Shown here: positions 11,601-24,600 of the stretch, in pieces
Layout: every line of letters begins with the position of its first letter
How positions within the stretch are numbered: the stretch's first letter is position 1
Source of the DNA: Paracyclopina nana
Lineage: Eukaryota > Arthropoda > Copepoda > Cyclopoida > Cyclopettidae
Assembly: GCA_019096065.1 (NCBI GenBank)
Contig: JAGUCH010000008.1
Location: 4,779,001 to 4,843,000 of the forward strand
Length of the DNA stretch: 64,000 nucleotides
Direction: 5' to 3'
Translations under genes and position numbers: made by a program
The notes under the pieces: generated by a model
What the model saw: only the letters and a program-made list of their open reading frames with translations
Told to the model about the DNA's origin: nothing
The model's database searches: none

Positions 11601-14600
11601 ATAATTTCACTGAACATGCCATCGCCAAACTCGTTCATACCAATAACCTGGAATTCGTACTTAGTACGAGGTGTCAGGTTATGGATTTTCACCTTGCGAG
11701 CATCAGGGGGATTGACGGGCAATTCGATCCAATTCCAGCTGGAGGATTTGGAGTCGGTTTCTCGATACCTAATCATGTGTACATGCATGAAAAACGAGGG
11801 ATTCTCCTGCAAATCAAGTTGTACCTAATTTTGTAGGTTTGCTGGCACGAAGTGCATCCCGAGTAACCAGGCATCCACTCGATGGTCACTGCAAAAGTTT
11901 CAGAGCCGGAGACTGACACGTTGGTGGGTGCATGTGGAGTTGTCCTCTCGATGAGGAGTGCAGTTCTGGCCACCACAGTGGCAACTTCGTTGGTCGCCAC
12001 GCATTCATACACTCCGTGGTCAGACTTGTGCAAGTCACGAAGGCTCATCTCACCACCATGAAAAGTTACTCGTTTCAAGGGCAGTGGCTCTCCATCCACC
12101 TAGAATTGCAAACATAAAATTGCATTCAGTCAGAAATCCGGAATCCTTGATTTTCAGTAAGTCCTCACCCTTCTCCATCTAATTTCTGGAGTGGGCACGC
12201 CCATGGCGGTGCAGGAAAAGTCGACCGAACCACCCACATTTTTGACGTACTCCGGATTGGGCTTGTTGACAAGCACGGGAGGATCCCTCATGACAACTTG
12301 AATGGGCTGAGACTCGCCCTCGCTGCCCCTTTGGTTGAAGGGCTGGCATGAATACTGACCTGCATGCTGAGGGCCAACCTTTCAAAAGAAGAAGAGAGCA
12401 TCCTAGGATGAAGAGGCCGAATATAGCAGCAATGAATCACTCATACTTGATCGATAAGCAATGATCCGTTAAGCAAGGCCACAATGCCTGCGGTGGTGAA
12501 AGGATCGAAGAGTCGGTTGTCCTTTTTCCAAGTGATGTATGTTATGGGTGGATTGGCATCTGCCTCGCACTTGATGATACCCTTCAGTCCCCGAGGAATG
12601 TATTGTACAGTCGGAGTGAAAACCACTCGAGCGGGATCTATACATAATGACTCAATGAGATACACAGTTTTTGTACGGCTAGATGGCGCTGTCTGCCCGT
12701 GCGGCCGGTGGCCTTGCAGCCAGCCGGCAAGGAAAAGCGCGCCACCTGGAGGGCAACATGGGCGAAATTAGAGATAGAATGTGCTTACACTCCACGTTGA
12801 TGTAGGCTTTCTCTCTGATGGATTTTCCAATGCCGTTGGTGATTTCGCAGGTGTACCATCCACTGTTGTCCGAAGTAATGATGCTTATTTGTAACGTGCC
12901 ATCAGGAAGAATCGTTGAGCGATCCCCGAGAGGGACCAATTTCTTGACTGGAATGCCATCCTTGTACCATTGTACAGAGAAGTTGTCAGGCTTGGCTTCA
13001 CCCTTGCACGGAATTTTCAGCATGGCATTTTCCAACACTGTTTGATTTTCGGGAGGACGAACAATCACAGCGGCTCCTTTCATGGAAAAGAAAAAGCTCC
13101 AGTTTGTAACTTTGCTCCTCATATACAGAAGATGCTCACACAACCGTGGAGAAGAAGAGTAACAAATGATTTCTGCACAAGCAGATTGGAATCAGCAATT
13201 AGAAAGCCCTTTTTTCAGGGGATTTTTTGCACTGCTTCTCCGCTTCCCCATCTCATGAAAGAGCTTTTCATTTTTCAAAGTCGATCCGCGAGGAACTGCA
13301 CTAAATTCAATAAGAGCATCATCATCATCTAGATGTGCAATTTCGGGATTTCCATCCTCCAGGATTACTACTACTTGGTTACTATATGGGCTGTGCGAAG
13401 TGCACCAATTCTAACCACACAAACGCACTGAATCATCATTTAGAAGTGTTACACACTATATATGGTGCAAAATACCTGCAAGCACCACTCTGGTCGTGGT
13501 ACTGATTTGGTCCACGCCGTTCCTGGCCACGCAAGTGTATTCGTCCAAATCAGACTCTCGCAAATTGGATATTCGCAACTCGGTGTTCGAGTTGATGACC
13601 CCTACCCTTGAGCTCTCTTTGATAGGAGATTGGCCCTTAAACCAAATAATTTCCGGAGGTGGATTTCCGTAGGCCTGAAAAAGTGGGGAAAATTGAAGAA
13701 TACCGATAGTATATATAATTTCACAACTCGGGTGCCTTACAGTGCAGGTGAAGACGATGCTGTCATGGATGCTCACATATTCCACTGGTTTGGGCTTTTT
13801 CTCGAACCTCGGCTTGGCCTCGACCTCCACGAAATACCAAGTTCCATTCTGCAACAAAAGATGGTATTTACCAGCGTGACGTGGCCCGGGGCTTAAACTC
13901 GAGCAAACATTACCACAGCACTGTTTGGCTCTCTGTTGAGGAAGAGAACTTTGCAATTGTACCAGCCTCGGTCAGTATCATTGACACCAGTCAAAATGAG
14001 GCTGGCCTCGCCATATTGACCTCCCGGCTTCACTTTCGACACTCGGCCTTTGTATTCTTGGGATGCGTGCTCGGGATAGTCGTCATACCAAATATAAAAT
14101 GGAACTTCAGCGCCCTTCACGGGAGAAAAGAAGATGCGTTATTTATCTAGCTGGCAGACTTGATTAAATATTTAGCATACCTTTCTCCACCATTGGACAA
14201 CATAGGGTGAAACAACTCCATTTGGAAAATTGACGTCGCAATTGAGGGTGACTTTGTCGCCAGCTATGGCAGTTATGTGAGGAGCATCAGGATTGGCACT
14301 CACTGAGGAAGTAGAAGAAAAATTCGGTTATTGCCAATTCCCAAATGATGGAGGAAACGTTAGCCAGATGGTCCAATCGATACAAGGTTTTAATTCCTGT
14401 CTGCACTATATAACTGGAAAACGACTCCTGCAGAGAGCTATCTAATAAAACCACATTTTCTCATTAATAGCCATTTCAATAAGCTGCATGCCTCCCCCAC
14501 TGTGAGCTGGTAGCTCGTAAAAAAGTTTTCATTATAGAGGCTTAATTATCCAAGCTTTGACTCAATGTCAAACTAATCTCTGGTTATGCCACTATATGGT

Positions 14601-15793
14601 AAGTAAATGTGTGCTAGTAGTAGCTTTCTCATTTAGATTCAGAGATTGAGTCCCACCAACCTTATTGTACCATTATAAATAACAAGGTCGAATAAATGTA
14701 GGAACGCTATGGTTTTTCCAATAGCACACAACGGAAAAAGAACAGAACTGGTTGGAGAGAGACATATATTACCTAAAACAGTAGCAGTATATAGAGGCAA
14801 CAAAAAGTGCACACAGCCTCAGCATGCAGCTAGTGCTCTAGATTGAGCTCAATTCTAACAGGGGCAAAACAAAGGTTTTCGAAGCTGCTGTTGGCCTTTT
14901 TTGCACTCAGAACTGGCCTTAGCTACTCTGGCTGCAGCTGTAGAGAAGACGGCCTTCAAGTTGTTCTACGTGGCTCACAGAGATGAGAAATTGGGTTAAA
15001 CTACAATTAATTTATTGCCCTTTCGTATTAGCATAAAGCGCTATGTCACTGTCAGCTTGTGCTATATTACCTTTCCTTTCTTACTCTCTCAGCAACTTTT
15101 TTCTCAATGCAACAAAAAAAATTCATTCCAGTACGGATGAAGTGGCTAACGAATTACAAGAAAAACATGACGTACTTTCTTCAATCGGCGCAAAAAAAAA
15201 CCACAATGCACAGTGGGTCAAAAAGCCGATTTCACGCGCACTAGAAAATCCGCCAAATCGCCCGAATTCTAATTTAACCACCAATTTACAACTTCTAATT
15301 GGGTTGACTTCTAGGCAATGAAAAGAGACAAAAATGGTTTAAATTGAAAGATACATAATCAAATTTGACTTCAAAATCAAACTTTGCTTGAAAAAGTGTT
15401 CAACAAGAAAATGGTAGAATAGCCATTTTTGCCCCTTTTGGGCATCCATAACTTTTGATTGGAATCGAATTGTTCTTTTATGACTGAGAGGTCAATCAGA
15501 CCCCATTTAATGATTATTTATCAAAATTGGCTGCGGAAATTTGCGGACTTGGGAGCCCTGAATGTTAGTTTTTAGCTTACGGCCCTATGAAAATTGACAC
15601 CTACGATTTCGCGAGTTTTTTTCCCGTGCGCGTCCAGAAGGCATTTTGAGCCACTGTGCAATGTAAACGAACCTGAAGTGAAGGCCAGAGTTAATGCAAA
15701 CAGAAGGAATCGAGGTGAAGGTGCAGTGGCCTTCAATTCTGGAGGCCGAGGTAAGGCTGGCCACCTGTATCTCCGCCACGCGGGCTGTGCCAT
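5696..15793 (-). CDS. Turtle / IgSF9-type immunoglobulin receptor
   Basis: A type I cell-surface recognition receptor. In flies turtle acts in axon and dendrite patterning. Coding exons (5' to 3'): 15793-15673, 14302-14181, 14114-13914, 13848-13741, 13674-13476, 13076-12789, 12637-12447, 12378-12169, 12099-11825, 11768-11584, 10310-10104, 10038-9811, 8964-8892, 8453-8129, 8071-5696. All phases agree and total 5109 nt (1702 aa). Order: signal peptide (about 1-42); Ig1 (about 45-155); Ig2 to about 250; Ig3 to 345; Ig4 to about 440; Ig5 to about 535; FN3-1 to 635; FN3-2 to about 740; membrane span about 743-765 (GGILFFIVAIVLSV), then a basic stop-transfer run. The 5 Ig + 2 FN3 + TM layout and motifs such as YIWYDDYP, WFKGQSP and AYNMVARR identify turtle. 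The tail is long and rich in Ser, Pro and Gln, and ends ESLI, a possible class I PDZ ligand. The first coding exon is the least certain. Confidence 0.93.
8072..8128 (-). other. 57-nt intron of turtle hiding an in-frame TAG
   Basis: The tail exons 8453-8129 and 8071-5696 lie in the same frame, separated by a TAG at 8074-8072. The stretch begins AAG|GTATAT and ends CGATAG|GAC, and its length equals that of a Eco/ESCO intron (57 nt). The TAG is therefore the acceptor end, and splicing joins ..ISRTK to DGKFVLEDE.. in phase 0. Confidence 0.85.
10311..11583 (-). other. 1.27-kb intron between the two FN3 exons of turtle
   Basis: The intron runs from the AAAG|GTAAGCC donor to the ATCGTAG|ATGTT acceptor. 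I see no second exon or recognisable repeat in it. Its size contrasts with the ~60-bp introns elsewhere in the gene. Confidence 0.6.
12681..12750 (+). repeat. GC-rich dispersed repeat, copy 1 (in turtle intron)
   Basis: A 70-bp GC-rich block starts AGATGGCGCT and ends AAGCGCGCCACCTGGA, inside the intron between turtle exons 13076-12789 and 12637-12447. It matches the block at 37936-38016 in inverted orientation: same ends, plus shared CTGCCC, CGGCC and CAGCCAGC. The two ends are near-inverted copies of AGRTGGYGC, as in a tiny MITE. That end motif also resembles the core recognised by CTCF. Confidence 0.55.
14303..15672 (-). other. Turtle intron 2 (1.37 kb)
   Basis: Proposed intron between the signal-peptide exon and the first Ig exon. 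It runs from the donor TCAG|GTTCGT to the acceptor TTCCTCAG|TGAGTG. No other exon or repeat was recognised. Confidence 0.5.
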
Positions 15794-16029
15794 TTCTGTG
15801 CAGCTGCTGCTAGCGCGCCGGTCAGCGATGGCCGGCGGACACCAGCGGCTGCCGAGCCATCGCCGCCGCTGCCTTTGTTGACATGGCCAGCGGCGGCCGG
15901 GCAGCAGGGCAGAAGGCTGGAGAGGCAGGATGGAGCCGTTGCAACGGCCGGTCGGGGCGGCCGGTCAGCCGGCAACCGAACTGGTTATCATATCAGTCCG
16001 CTGATGTCTCCACGATCAGAAGCTCACGC
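15673..16029 (-). other. Turtle exon 2: 5' UTR, two uORFs, start codon and signal peptide
   Basis: The exon begins at a strong acceptor (branch-like TATTAAC, pyrimidine tract, TTTCAG|GCG) and ends at ACTTCAG|GTTCGT. The ATG at 15793-15791 sits in a good context (GAAATGG) and opens 40 codons ending in a hydrophobic segment, FLLFALTLAFTS. The exon ends in phase 1, exactly what the first Ig exon (starting TG AGT GCC) needs, giving ..TS-V-SANPDAP. Two short uORFs precede the start: 15991-15965 (8 codons plus stop) and 15884-15822 (20 codons plus stop). The GTTCGT donor is weak, but the same hexamer ends TRIP4 exon 2 here. Another signal-peptide exon elsewhere in 14.3-29 kb remains possible. Confidence 0.55.
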
Positions 16030-19000
16030 CTGAAATTGAAGGAAGAGAACGCGTTAATAAAGTGCACCCAGTTGGCAAAAAAGTGAGGGGGAAATGAAGT
16101 ACCTCCTATAAACTCAATATCAAGGCTTCATGTCTGGATTTGCTACTATAACATCCAGGCCATTGCCTGCTAGTCTAGCTTCTTTTAATTAAATTTTGCA
16201 TTAGGAAGAAAGTTTTGAAGGCTTCAAAATGAGGTAAACGACTGTCTTTAATGGACCATTGTGCCAAGCTGCCAGAAATTCACCGAGTCATCTAGGAAAT
16301 GAGCATGAGCTGCTGCTGCTGAGGAAAAACCGAGAAGACATCTGATCTTGCATCAAAAGTGCTGAAGTGTGGCTAACAAGCCAGAGAGATCTGTGAGCTA
16401 AAAAATGTGGTAATTCCGCTGCTCTTTGACATGGAGAGGAAAAAAGCAGCATCTGATCATCAAAGCTGCAAAGTGGTTGGTTGTGTGTATAGTAGGGAGA
16501 GAGAGAGAGGACACAAAAAACTGCAACTGTGAAACACTTCTTCTAGCTGATTTGGTATTCAGGTCGTGAGCAAGCAGAGCCAGCACCTTCCTGTATAATG
16601 CCGAGCAGCTCGAGAAAACTCCACCCATTTACTACTAGCTAACACTGTGGGCAGAAAACAGCAAAAGGGTCTATATATGCAGGAGTAGATTCTATGGGGA
16701 ATCGAACGTCTTATTGGGCAAAGTGGCAAATTGAATTTATTAAATGCAAATACAACTACTATAACAGACCCCCCTTTTAGCTATTGCTATCTGCAACGTA
16801 CGTCAATCAGACTTTGGAGCTGCATATATAGCTGTACAAAGAGGGCTTGCCAACAATACTATATTCTACTACATGAAAATATAGCTCCATGGTCTGACAT
16901 AACCTCGTTTTTATGACATCTCTAGCTCAATTTATATGCTCGTGTGTACAGTATGAGTTTTGAGGGCAAAATACTGTATGCATAGCGAGAGAGGCAGTAC
17001 AAGCAGAAATAACCTCGCGTAAAGTATATGGCTGAAAAAAGGCGTTTTTGTGCCATGCCGAGACGAATTTTGCCTTCTTTTTGCTGCTGCTGCCGCCTTC
17101 GCCAAAAGTTGGCTTGATGATGATGTTAATAAATGTGCCTGCATAAAAACGTTCCGCCTCATTACCACGACGAAGAAAGCTATTTTGGTCAATTACTCGA
17201 CATCAAGAAAAGTTGGCCCAAAATCCGTGGAACGAATCAGTATTTGGCGCCGTCTTAAAGAAGAAACGCTATAACAACTCTTTGAGCACCTACGAATTTC
17301 GGGCCCCCATTTTTCAAGCTGCACCGAGGGAGAGAGAGCTAGGGAAAAAAGAATTTGGTCTGAAGAGCCAGAAGAAAAATCCGGGTTTTTTCGCAGCACA
17401 CGCAGTAAATAAGATATGATTGTTGCCAGAGAACAAATTGCACAAAGAGCATATAGGGCTACAAATGTTGGCGGAAGCAGCATGTAGCTTTGCACTGGCC
17501 TTTTTGGCCTTTTTTCTTGCTTCAGCGCCATGAACAATGTACGCGTAGCACATTCTTTTTAGGCATTATTTATTGCTCTTCTTCTTCCTCTTCTCCATAT
17601 TGTTCATAGTAGTTGTTGTTGTTGCAGTGCAAAATGGAGCAGCAGCAGCAGCAAAAATTGAGCTCTGGCTACGCGAGTATTCCTAGCACGAAAAATATGG
17701 AATTTTTATGCCCTTTGCTCTTAAGGGGTCAGAATGTCAAGCATGAAGCTTTGGAAATTCCCAATTATGCGCCCATAAAGTATGGTAAATCTGTGTTGGT
17801 GGTGGTCAGCTACTAAAGCATATAGTATTGGCGGTGGCCTTGAGAACGTGCATGTGCCCACCATCGATTATTTTCAGGAAGCCCCAAAAGTCTCAAGAGA
17901 TTCTTGATTGACCGTTGACTCAGCGCTCTTGGTCACTGTATGGCAGCTAGCTGCTTCTCTAAAAAGCCACCAACACAGTATAATGATAATTTTGCCGAGA
18001 GCTAGTATTTCTTCGTGCCAACTACAACAAGCATATATTCAGATTTAGTCCTATGCAAGGTGCAGGCCTTACACTTAATTCAGGCCTACGTACTGCTCGT
18101 CTGGGAGCCGAAAAGGCCAGATTAAGTCGTTTTCGGAGACCATGTTGGCATGACAGGTTGGTTTCTGGATATTGAATGCAGAGGAGGAAAGTCATTTACT
18201 ACTCTGCCAACGACAGCAAATAGAGCTCACTAGCAGTATAAAACCCAGAATTTACCCATGCCTGGAAAGTCAGTCTTCCTGAAATCCAGCTACCACGTTC
18301 TAATCGTATTTTCTTGCTAGATGGATCAAATGTTCTTCTTCCTCTTTTTTTTCGATGATGGCTATATGAGACGAAAAATACTTTGGATGCATTCACACTG
18401 TCACGTGTGACACACAACAACAAAAGCTAGCCGTTGTCAGCAAGTCGCACAAAGATAATCAAAGAAGCTCCTCTAATCTGGCTCCATTAACAATGTACAA
18501 TGATTTGGTCTTACATAATCATCATGACAGCCTAATTGCAGTATAATTTAGGTTAGCAAGCAGCTTTCTGCGAGCTTTCGTTCTTCCCTAAAGAATAATT
18601 GCGTATAGTAACCACATGTGTCAAAGGTGACGTCTGCATTATATTGTACTAGTGTATACCTATTTTTTATTGATTTTCAGCCGAGTTTTTTCAGAGGCCA
18701 GGAAAAAAGCTTTTAGGGCTGTGAAGTACTACTGAGACCCTTTCTGCCCGAGTTTACTTAAAAGCGTGCATACAATTTGCGTGGGACATCTTTTTGACAA
18801 AAAATTGAATCTTTTCCCGGAAGAAAAAAGTTTCTTCCTTCTTTAGCGCTCTTTGAAAAGTTTGCCGAAAGAAGTATCTATGGTGCGCGCGTATATACGT
18901 ACTGTATATTCAACCCTTGAAGCTGAGATGTCAAAAGCAACAAGGCTCGCAAATGCACATGTGTCCCAAATGCCAAAAGATGTTTCTGTTGTCACTATTC

Positions 19001-20248
19001 ATTGTGTGAATATGCTTCTAAGGTGCTTTTGCCAAGCTACACATGCCAATATTTCCTACTGTAGCAGCTATCAGCCCAATGTTTGCAAGTCATTTATTTT
19101 GGTGGCTGGTATTATGGCACTTGTCAAACATGGTTGCGAGCTCATCTTACTGAGGAAATGAGGCCACATGCAGCACTTCATATTCTCCAGCTTGGACACA
19201 CACGCATAATTCTCGCAAAACAGTGAAATTCCAGCCCAAAATCACAGATCGTGGTTTCCTAATGAGCTCTGCAGAATCGCATATTGTAATCTTATACTAC
19301 GCTGATGAAGCCAGAATGTGAAATGGTCTCATAAATTCACAACTTGAATCCCCCCTGGCTTTCACGAGGGACTAAGGACAAAGGATTGTATTATGAGCTC
19401 GGAAAATATGACCTTGATGGCCTTCATAGGATGTTCTGTCACCACTTTATATACTCAGCTAGTACCACCGGTATTTGGTGGCAAAAACGAATAAAATGGA
19501 GCGGAGCTTTTTTGCCACATATTAATATGATACTATGAGAAATGGTCCTCCTCCTGGCTTTTCAGTACGTTTGATGTGAGCATGGTAGTTTTTTATGGTA
19601 AAAATGAAATATTTCCCCAACCAGATAGTCATGTGACACACAAGCCTTCTTGGTGGCCTTCCTTATTGTACATTAAGTTTAACGTAGTACCCATTGGCTC
19701 CATATGTGTCCACAGCCAATGTCATAAATTATCCAAAGTAGGAAAAATGGCAACAAAAATCGAGAAAACGTCTCAGGGCATCACGAAGAAAAAGGCCACC
19801 CAAGTGAGCTAATTAACATAATTATTCAGCACTTATACCTCTCCTACAGCATACGTACATACGTATCGTCAATTTTCTACACGAAGACAAAGATTGTCTT
19901 ATACAAACTGGAGTGTGCATGACTGGAGTATGAAGAGAAGGGAAGTCGGTGCAAAATCCAAATTCTTACCTAGAAAGGAAGGAAACTGCGATGATTATTT
20001 AGGCAAAATTGATGCTACTGCATATTCTGCACAACGTATAGCGCACAAGAAGTACCCGGTAGGCATTTTCTAAACTTTCCAATCCTCCCAGAAGCAATTT
20101 CCATTAGAGCTTAGAAAGAGCAAAGTAGAAGAAAACTTTTGATTAATCCCTTGAAGAGAGCATTGCCGTGGCATCAGTGCAAATGAGCAATTATTCAGCT
20201 TCAATTTGTGAAAATCCTTGCTGATTCATTATTTTATCACGCGCATTA

Positions 20249-20402
20249 AGCCCGGTTCCAACAAGGAAAATCAGCAAAGTCAGGAGACGTAACTTGACTT
20301 TTTAGCATAGTCAGGTCACAGCTAGCTCGCGCGCTCAGCTCAACCTGACTTAACTGGTTTACCGTACTTTACTATACTGATATCCCGTGTTGGAACCGGG
20401 CT
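20249..20402. mobile_element. PIF/Harbinger-like MITE
   Basis: The perfect terminal inverted repeat AGCCCGGTTCCAACA (ending TGTTGGAACCGGGCT) extends imperfectly inward, with CAGCAAAGTCAGG-like arms. The element is flanked on both sides by TTA (20246-20248 and 20403-20405). A 3-bp TWA duplication and G/C-rich ends of this kind are typical of PIF/Harbinger elements. At 154 bp with no coding capacity it is non-autonomous. Because the terminal A could belong to either the repeat or the duplication, its limits may shift by a base. Confidence 0.75.
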
Positions 20403-21671
20403 TTAGTCACACTGAATAAGAAGTTGCAAAAAGGCAATCATTCGCCTATTTGGCTGATTTACCCGGGAAAAAGTTGGTATGCAGGTGCTGAGTAAAATGG
20501 CTCATTCATCTTCAATTTTCAGCTCAAAATCACAGATGGTGGCACAATTTACAGAGAGCTGGCAAACAGGCAATGATAAATGGTTTTTGCTGGCTCCTCT
20601 ACCTGAGAGCTAGCTCGGCTGCGCGGCCATTTTATTTACTCTTCAAAAGCCATGACAGTTTACACAGACATTCACTTTAGCCCTGCTTTTCAAAGCAGGA
20701 TAAGGCAGTAGCCTCGGCAAACAAGAACCAAGGAAGGAAGCCCAGCGAGGTCATAAATTATTCATGGGCCTCATAATTAGGTCATCTACGTTAATTTGAT
20801 ACCAGCCAAGCATGATGACTGCATGGATTTCCAAATGCAATCACAATATTAACCCTAACTTTTGAATAAAAAACCTTCAAAAGTCAAGGCCCAAGAAAGC
20901 TTGAATGGCGAGCAGACTGAAAGACTCTGCATGGCGCAAAAATCCATTTGTTACACTATATATGTGCGAAATGCACAAGCTCATAATTACAGCGTATATC
21001 AGGCTATTTATATAGGGCAAACCGCAAATGCTCGCGTATACTAAGAGTGGCAATCCATAATTGCAGGCTGGTGTTTCCTCAGATATTTTAATGATGGTTT
21101 TTCCTCACTGTGGCTTCTTCTTGCTGAGGAGTCAAAGCACCCAAAAAGCTCAGCAGGAGACAAGAATGAATTCCATCAAGAAAACAATCACGATATCTGC
21201 CGCGTGATGATGATGAAAGAAAGAAGAATACAAGACAAAACACAAATTCAATACCTGTTTTCACTTTCCCAACAAACGGACATTGCAGGCAAAGTTCAGT
21301 TGCTTAAGGAGACGAAGCAAACTTCTAGTACTAGGTAATTACTGCTACCTTGAAATTGGGGAGAGTTGCTCCAAAAATATGGCTTTGCAACCATGTCAAT
21401 GAAAAGTTGGCACCAATTCCAAGTCATTACGCTCGACTCGTGTAAAGTGGTTAGGTTTCAGTGCATGCCAAGCGTGTCAGAAATTTGGGCATGCATTTGC
21501 TTCGCCGTGCTGTACTAGCCGAAAAATCTCGGCAAAAAGAGCCATTTCGACAAATCTACCAGTAAATACTACGTTGTGTGTGTGGTGCAGCGTAATCTTT
21601 CCACGTCCAATTGAATTTGACGATCAATACTTGATTGCTTGGTGTAAGCTTTGTTTTAAGCCCAGTTGCGG

Positions 21672-21687
21672 CGCTAGGGGGCGCTGC
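21672..21687 (+). promoter_or_regulatory. CTCF-like motif
   Basis: CGCTAGGGGGCGCTGC resembles the vertebrate CTCF core (AGRGGGCGCTG type). It is a lone match in a gene-free interval. Binding is inference. Confidence 0.25.
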
Positions 21688-24600
21688 TAAAATTCGAACA
21701 CCAAATATTGGCGTATGAAGCGGGTTCTGAGAAGTTTCCGCTTTTTGTTGATTCTTTCATAAATAGTCATAGTAAGAAAAGGTTACATTACAATCTTTCC
21801 AACACCGTTGAAGTATATCAGACCCGAAAAAAGCAAAAAATCCAAAATATGGTCTCAAATTACAATAAAAAAGGTTGTCATTCTCCCTCACATAAATGCA
21901 GACAAACGAATATTCAGCCACTGCAGATATCTTTTAGGAGTTATTTCTTTCCCTTTTCGCAATTCCTTGCTGTGGCGTAATAATTTCAGGAATTCACTAC
22001 AGAAAAAGTTCAAAATTGCAATTTAGGTTTAGTTTAGATCATTACGTAATCAAATGGATTTATCTGTGGCGGCATCGACAACTAAATCGGCGCAGCGCAA
22101 GCAATCAAGTATTTAGCGAGGAAAAGGCAGCAGTTCTTTTAATGTTTTTCACGATCAAAGCAACACTTTTCACGCTTCCCGAGGCTTCAAATGAGGCAAA
22201 CTTTTTATAGGCCTCTTGCCATGGTGGCTGTAGCATTAAAAAGGGAGAAAAATCCAGGAGATTTTTGCTGCTCTGAGCCATGTGATGCAAGGAGCTTTAT
22301 GTCGACTGCATCCCCCGAATCCCACAGCAGTAAAAAAAAGTAGCTCAAGACATAAATTCGGCTTACTACTCAGCCCAAATACACACTGGGGAACTTTTTT
22401 GTGCTGAAATGTGCTCCGGGGCAAAAAGTGGCATGCAAAAAAAATTAATAATGACTTCTCCATTTCCTCGGAGAAGAAGACTCATTTCAAAACATCCGAT
22501 TCGTTCCGGACCATTTTGGCTGGATTTATGGGTCTTAAACTCGAGTAGTGCTTTACTGGCTGCGAGCTGAATGGCTGCTATGGTCTATAATGAAAGTTGT
22601 TGCTCGCGTAATTGGAGCACGCGCGCGCGCTCGCGCTTTTCAGCCGGCTACACGCGAGTCTCGAATCTAAGAGGCTTTTTGCAAGACTTTTGCCCCGAAT
22701 TCGCCTTCTTTTTCGGCTGCCCCATAAATACTACGTGCGTGTAGCAGGTTGTGGAAGGAAGCTAGTTAGACTTATTACAGGCGCAGCTGGTCCTGCCATA
22801 TCTTACTTCCAGCCTGGAAAACTACTTTTTCTCTTTAGCTTTGTAAGGCATTTTTTTTCAGCCCATGAGTAGTGCACTCGAATTATTGAAACAGCAGCTG
22901 AGCTCATTACTGATGCAAGAGACATGAATGCAAGTGGAGAGTACAACTGAGCATCTATAGCAGTATTCGTGATTAGGTTAAGTGGCCCAGAAAAATCCTG
23001 ATGCCAAAAAGACGGGAGGAGCCATCATCCATTTTCATCAAGATTTCTGCTCTTCTTGACTTATATGACAGCAGTGTGCCATGACACAAACTCTCCCATT
23101 TAGGGACAGGATGAGCTTTTTTGTGAACGTCATATATTTTTCTTTTAGAGGCTGCTGCTGATGTTGCTGGTCAGCAAAAAATGGCCGGATGAGAAAAAAG
23201 ATAACCAGCATAAAATTAAGGACGTGCCTAACCCTAGTGCCAGTGTTCCAGATTCTGAAGCTGCAGTTGGTTGACCTGAAACTGTCAAATATGGTAACAG
23301 CAAAATCACGTCGTGTCTCGCACAAATAATATGTCGAAATCCTGCATTCTAGTACGTACTACTTTGGCTTTCTCGTTAGGTAATTTTCTGAGGTTGGATC
23401 TAGCCGAAAGCCAAACAGAGGGTGGTTGCCACTCTGATCAGATTTCTTTGTCTTGTCCATACTATATGTATACCTAGTTTGGGTGCTTCTTCCACCATTC
23501 ATGGGCAAACAAACCTGGTCTGTATGCTCTGGCCTCTAGAATTACTATCACCAAAAAAGCTGCCAACTGTCAAAGTGCTGCCAACATTATCATCATCTGG
23601 TTTACACCCAAGCAAAACAACACCGCACAACCCAAAAGGAGAAAAGAATAAGAAGCATATGGTAGAAAGCCATGAGAGCCCCAGGAAGTAGCACACAATA
23701 AAGGCCCAAAAAAGGCAATTTCTTTCGGATTCCATTCGAAAAAAGCCTGGCAGAAGTATATGTAGTATTATGTAGAACTTCCAGTCCTCCGGATACTGGT
23801 TGTGGCTTCAAATTCAAATCTGGCTCTACAGCTGGAAAAAGTGTACTATTGATGGCTGCGTGAAAGCCAGCTTTGTGCCTGCAAAGAAGCCACTACTACG
23901 GCAAATGACAAGGGCCGAAAAAAGCTAGCATTAAACCTGACCTGACTTGGCTGAAAGTGACAGGTTCATAATTACTACCATATACAAGAAGAAATGATAT
24001 CGAGCAGAAGAAAAGCTAGGCTTGCGTCCAGCACAACAACAGGTTATTTCACCCAAAAAATAATGCTTTTCCTTCTATCGAATCGTTGGCCAAATATTTG
24101 GTGGACATCAGGCCAAGACACCAACTATTTCCCTCCTTGTAGCTGTAGTAGTAGCACTGCAGAAATCGGCCACAAGAAATTAAATTTTTGCAACTGCTGT
24201 CCAAACTCACCACCACATAGCCCTAATAAAGCAAAAGCTAACCCTGCTTCTTCTTGTTCGAAATGGCTGGAACAAGCACAGTGGGGCATTTCCGCCCGCA
24301 ATTTGGCCAAATGACAAGAAATATCATAAGGCTCTCTTTCTAAATAAAAGTATGCAATTGAGAGCTTTCCAATTTCAAAGTGTAAGCTATATTCTTTATT
24401 CCACAATGTGCTATGGCTAGCAAGTTTGCCTGTCGCAGTTGTGTACTATAGCACAGAAGTAGAAGTATCACTGAGCTTCGTGCAAACTTACCAAGGCCAG
24501 TCAGACACGGTAAGTCAAAGTTGGTGTCAAAACAACGAAGGCCATTAAGTAAGTCGGAAGCGTGTGTAATGAGCGGCGTTAGGATTTGCATTTTTTACTC

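Noticed and set aside
23161..23170. CRISPR array, prophage or bacterial operon anywhere in the window
   Set aside because: No evenly spaced direct repeats are present. All confident genes are eukaryotic and intron-split.
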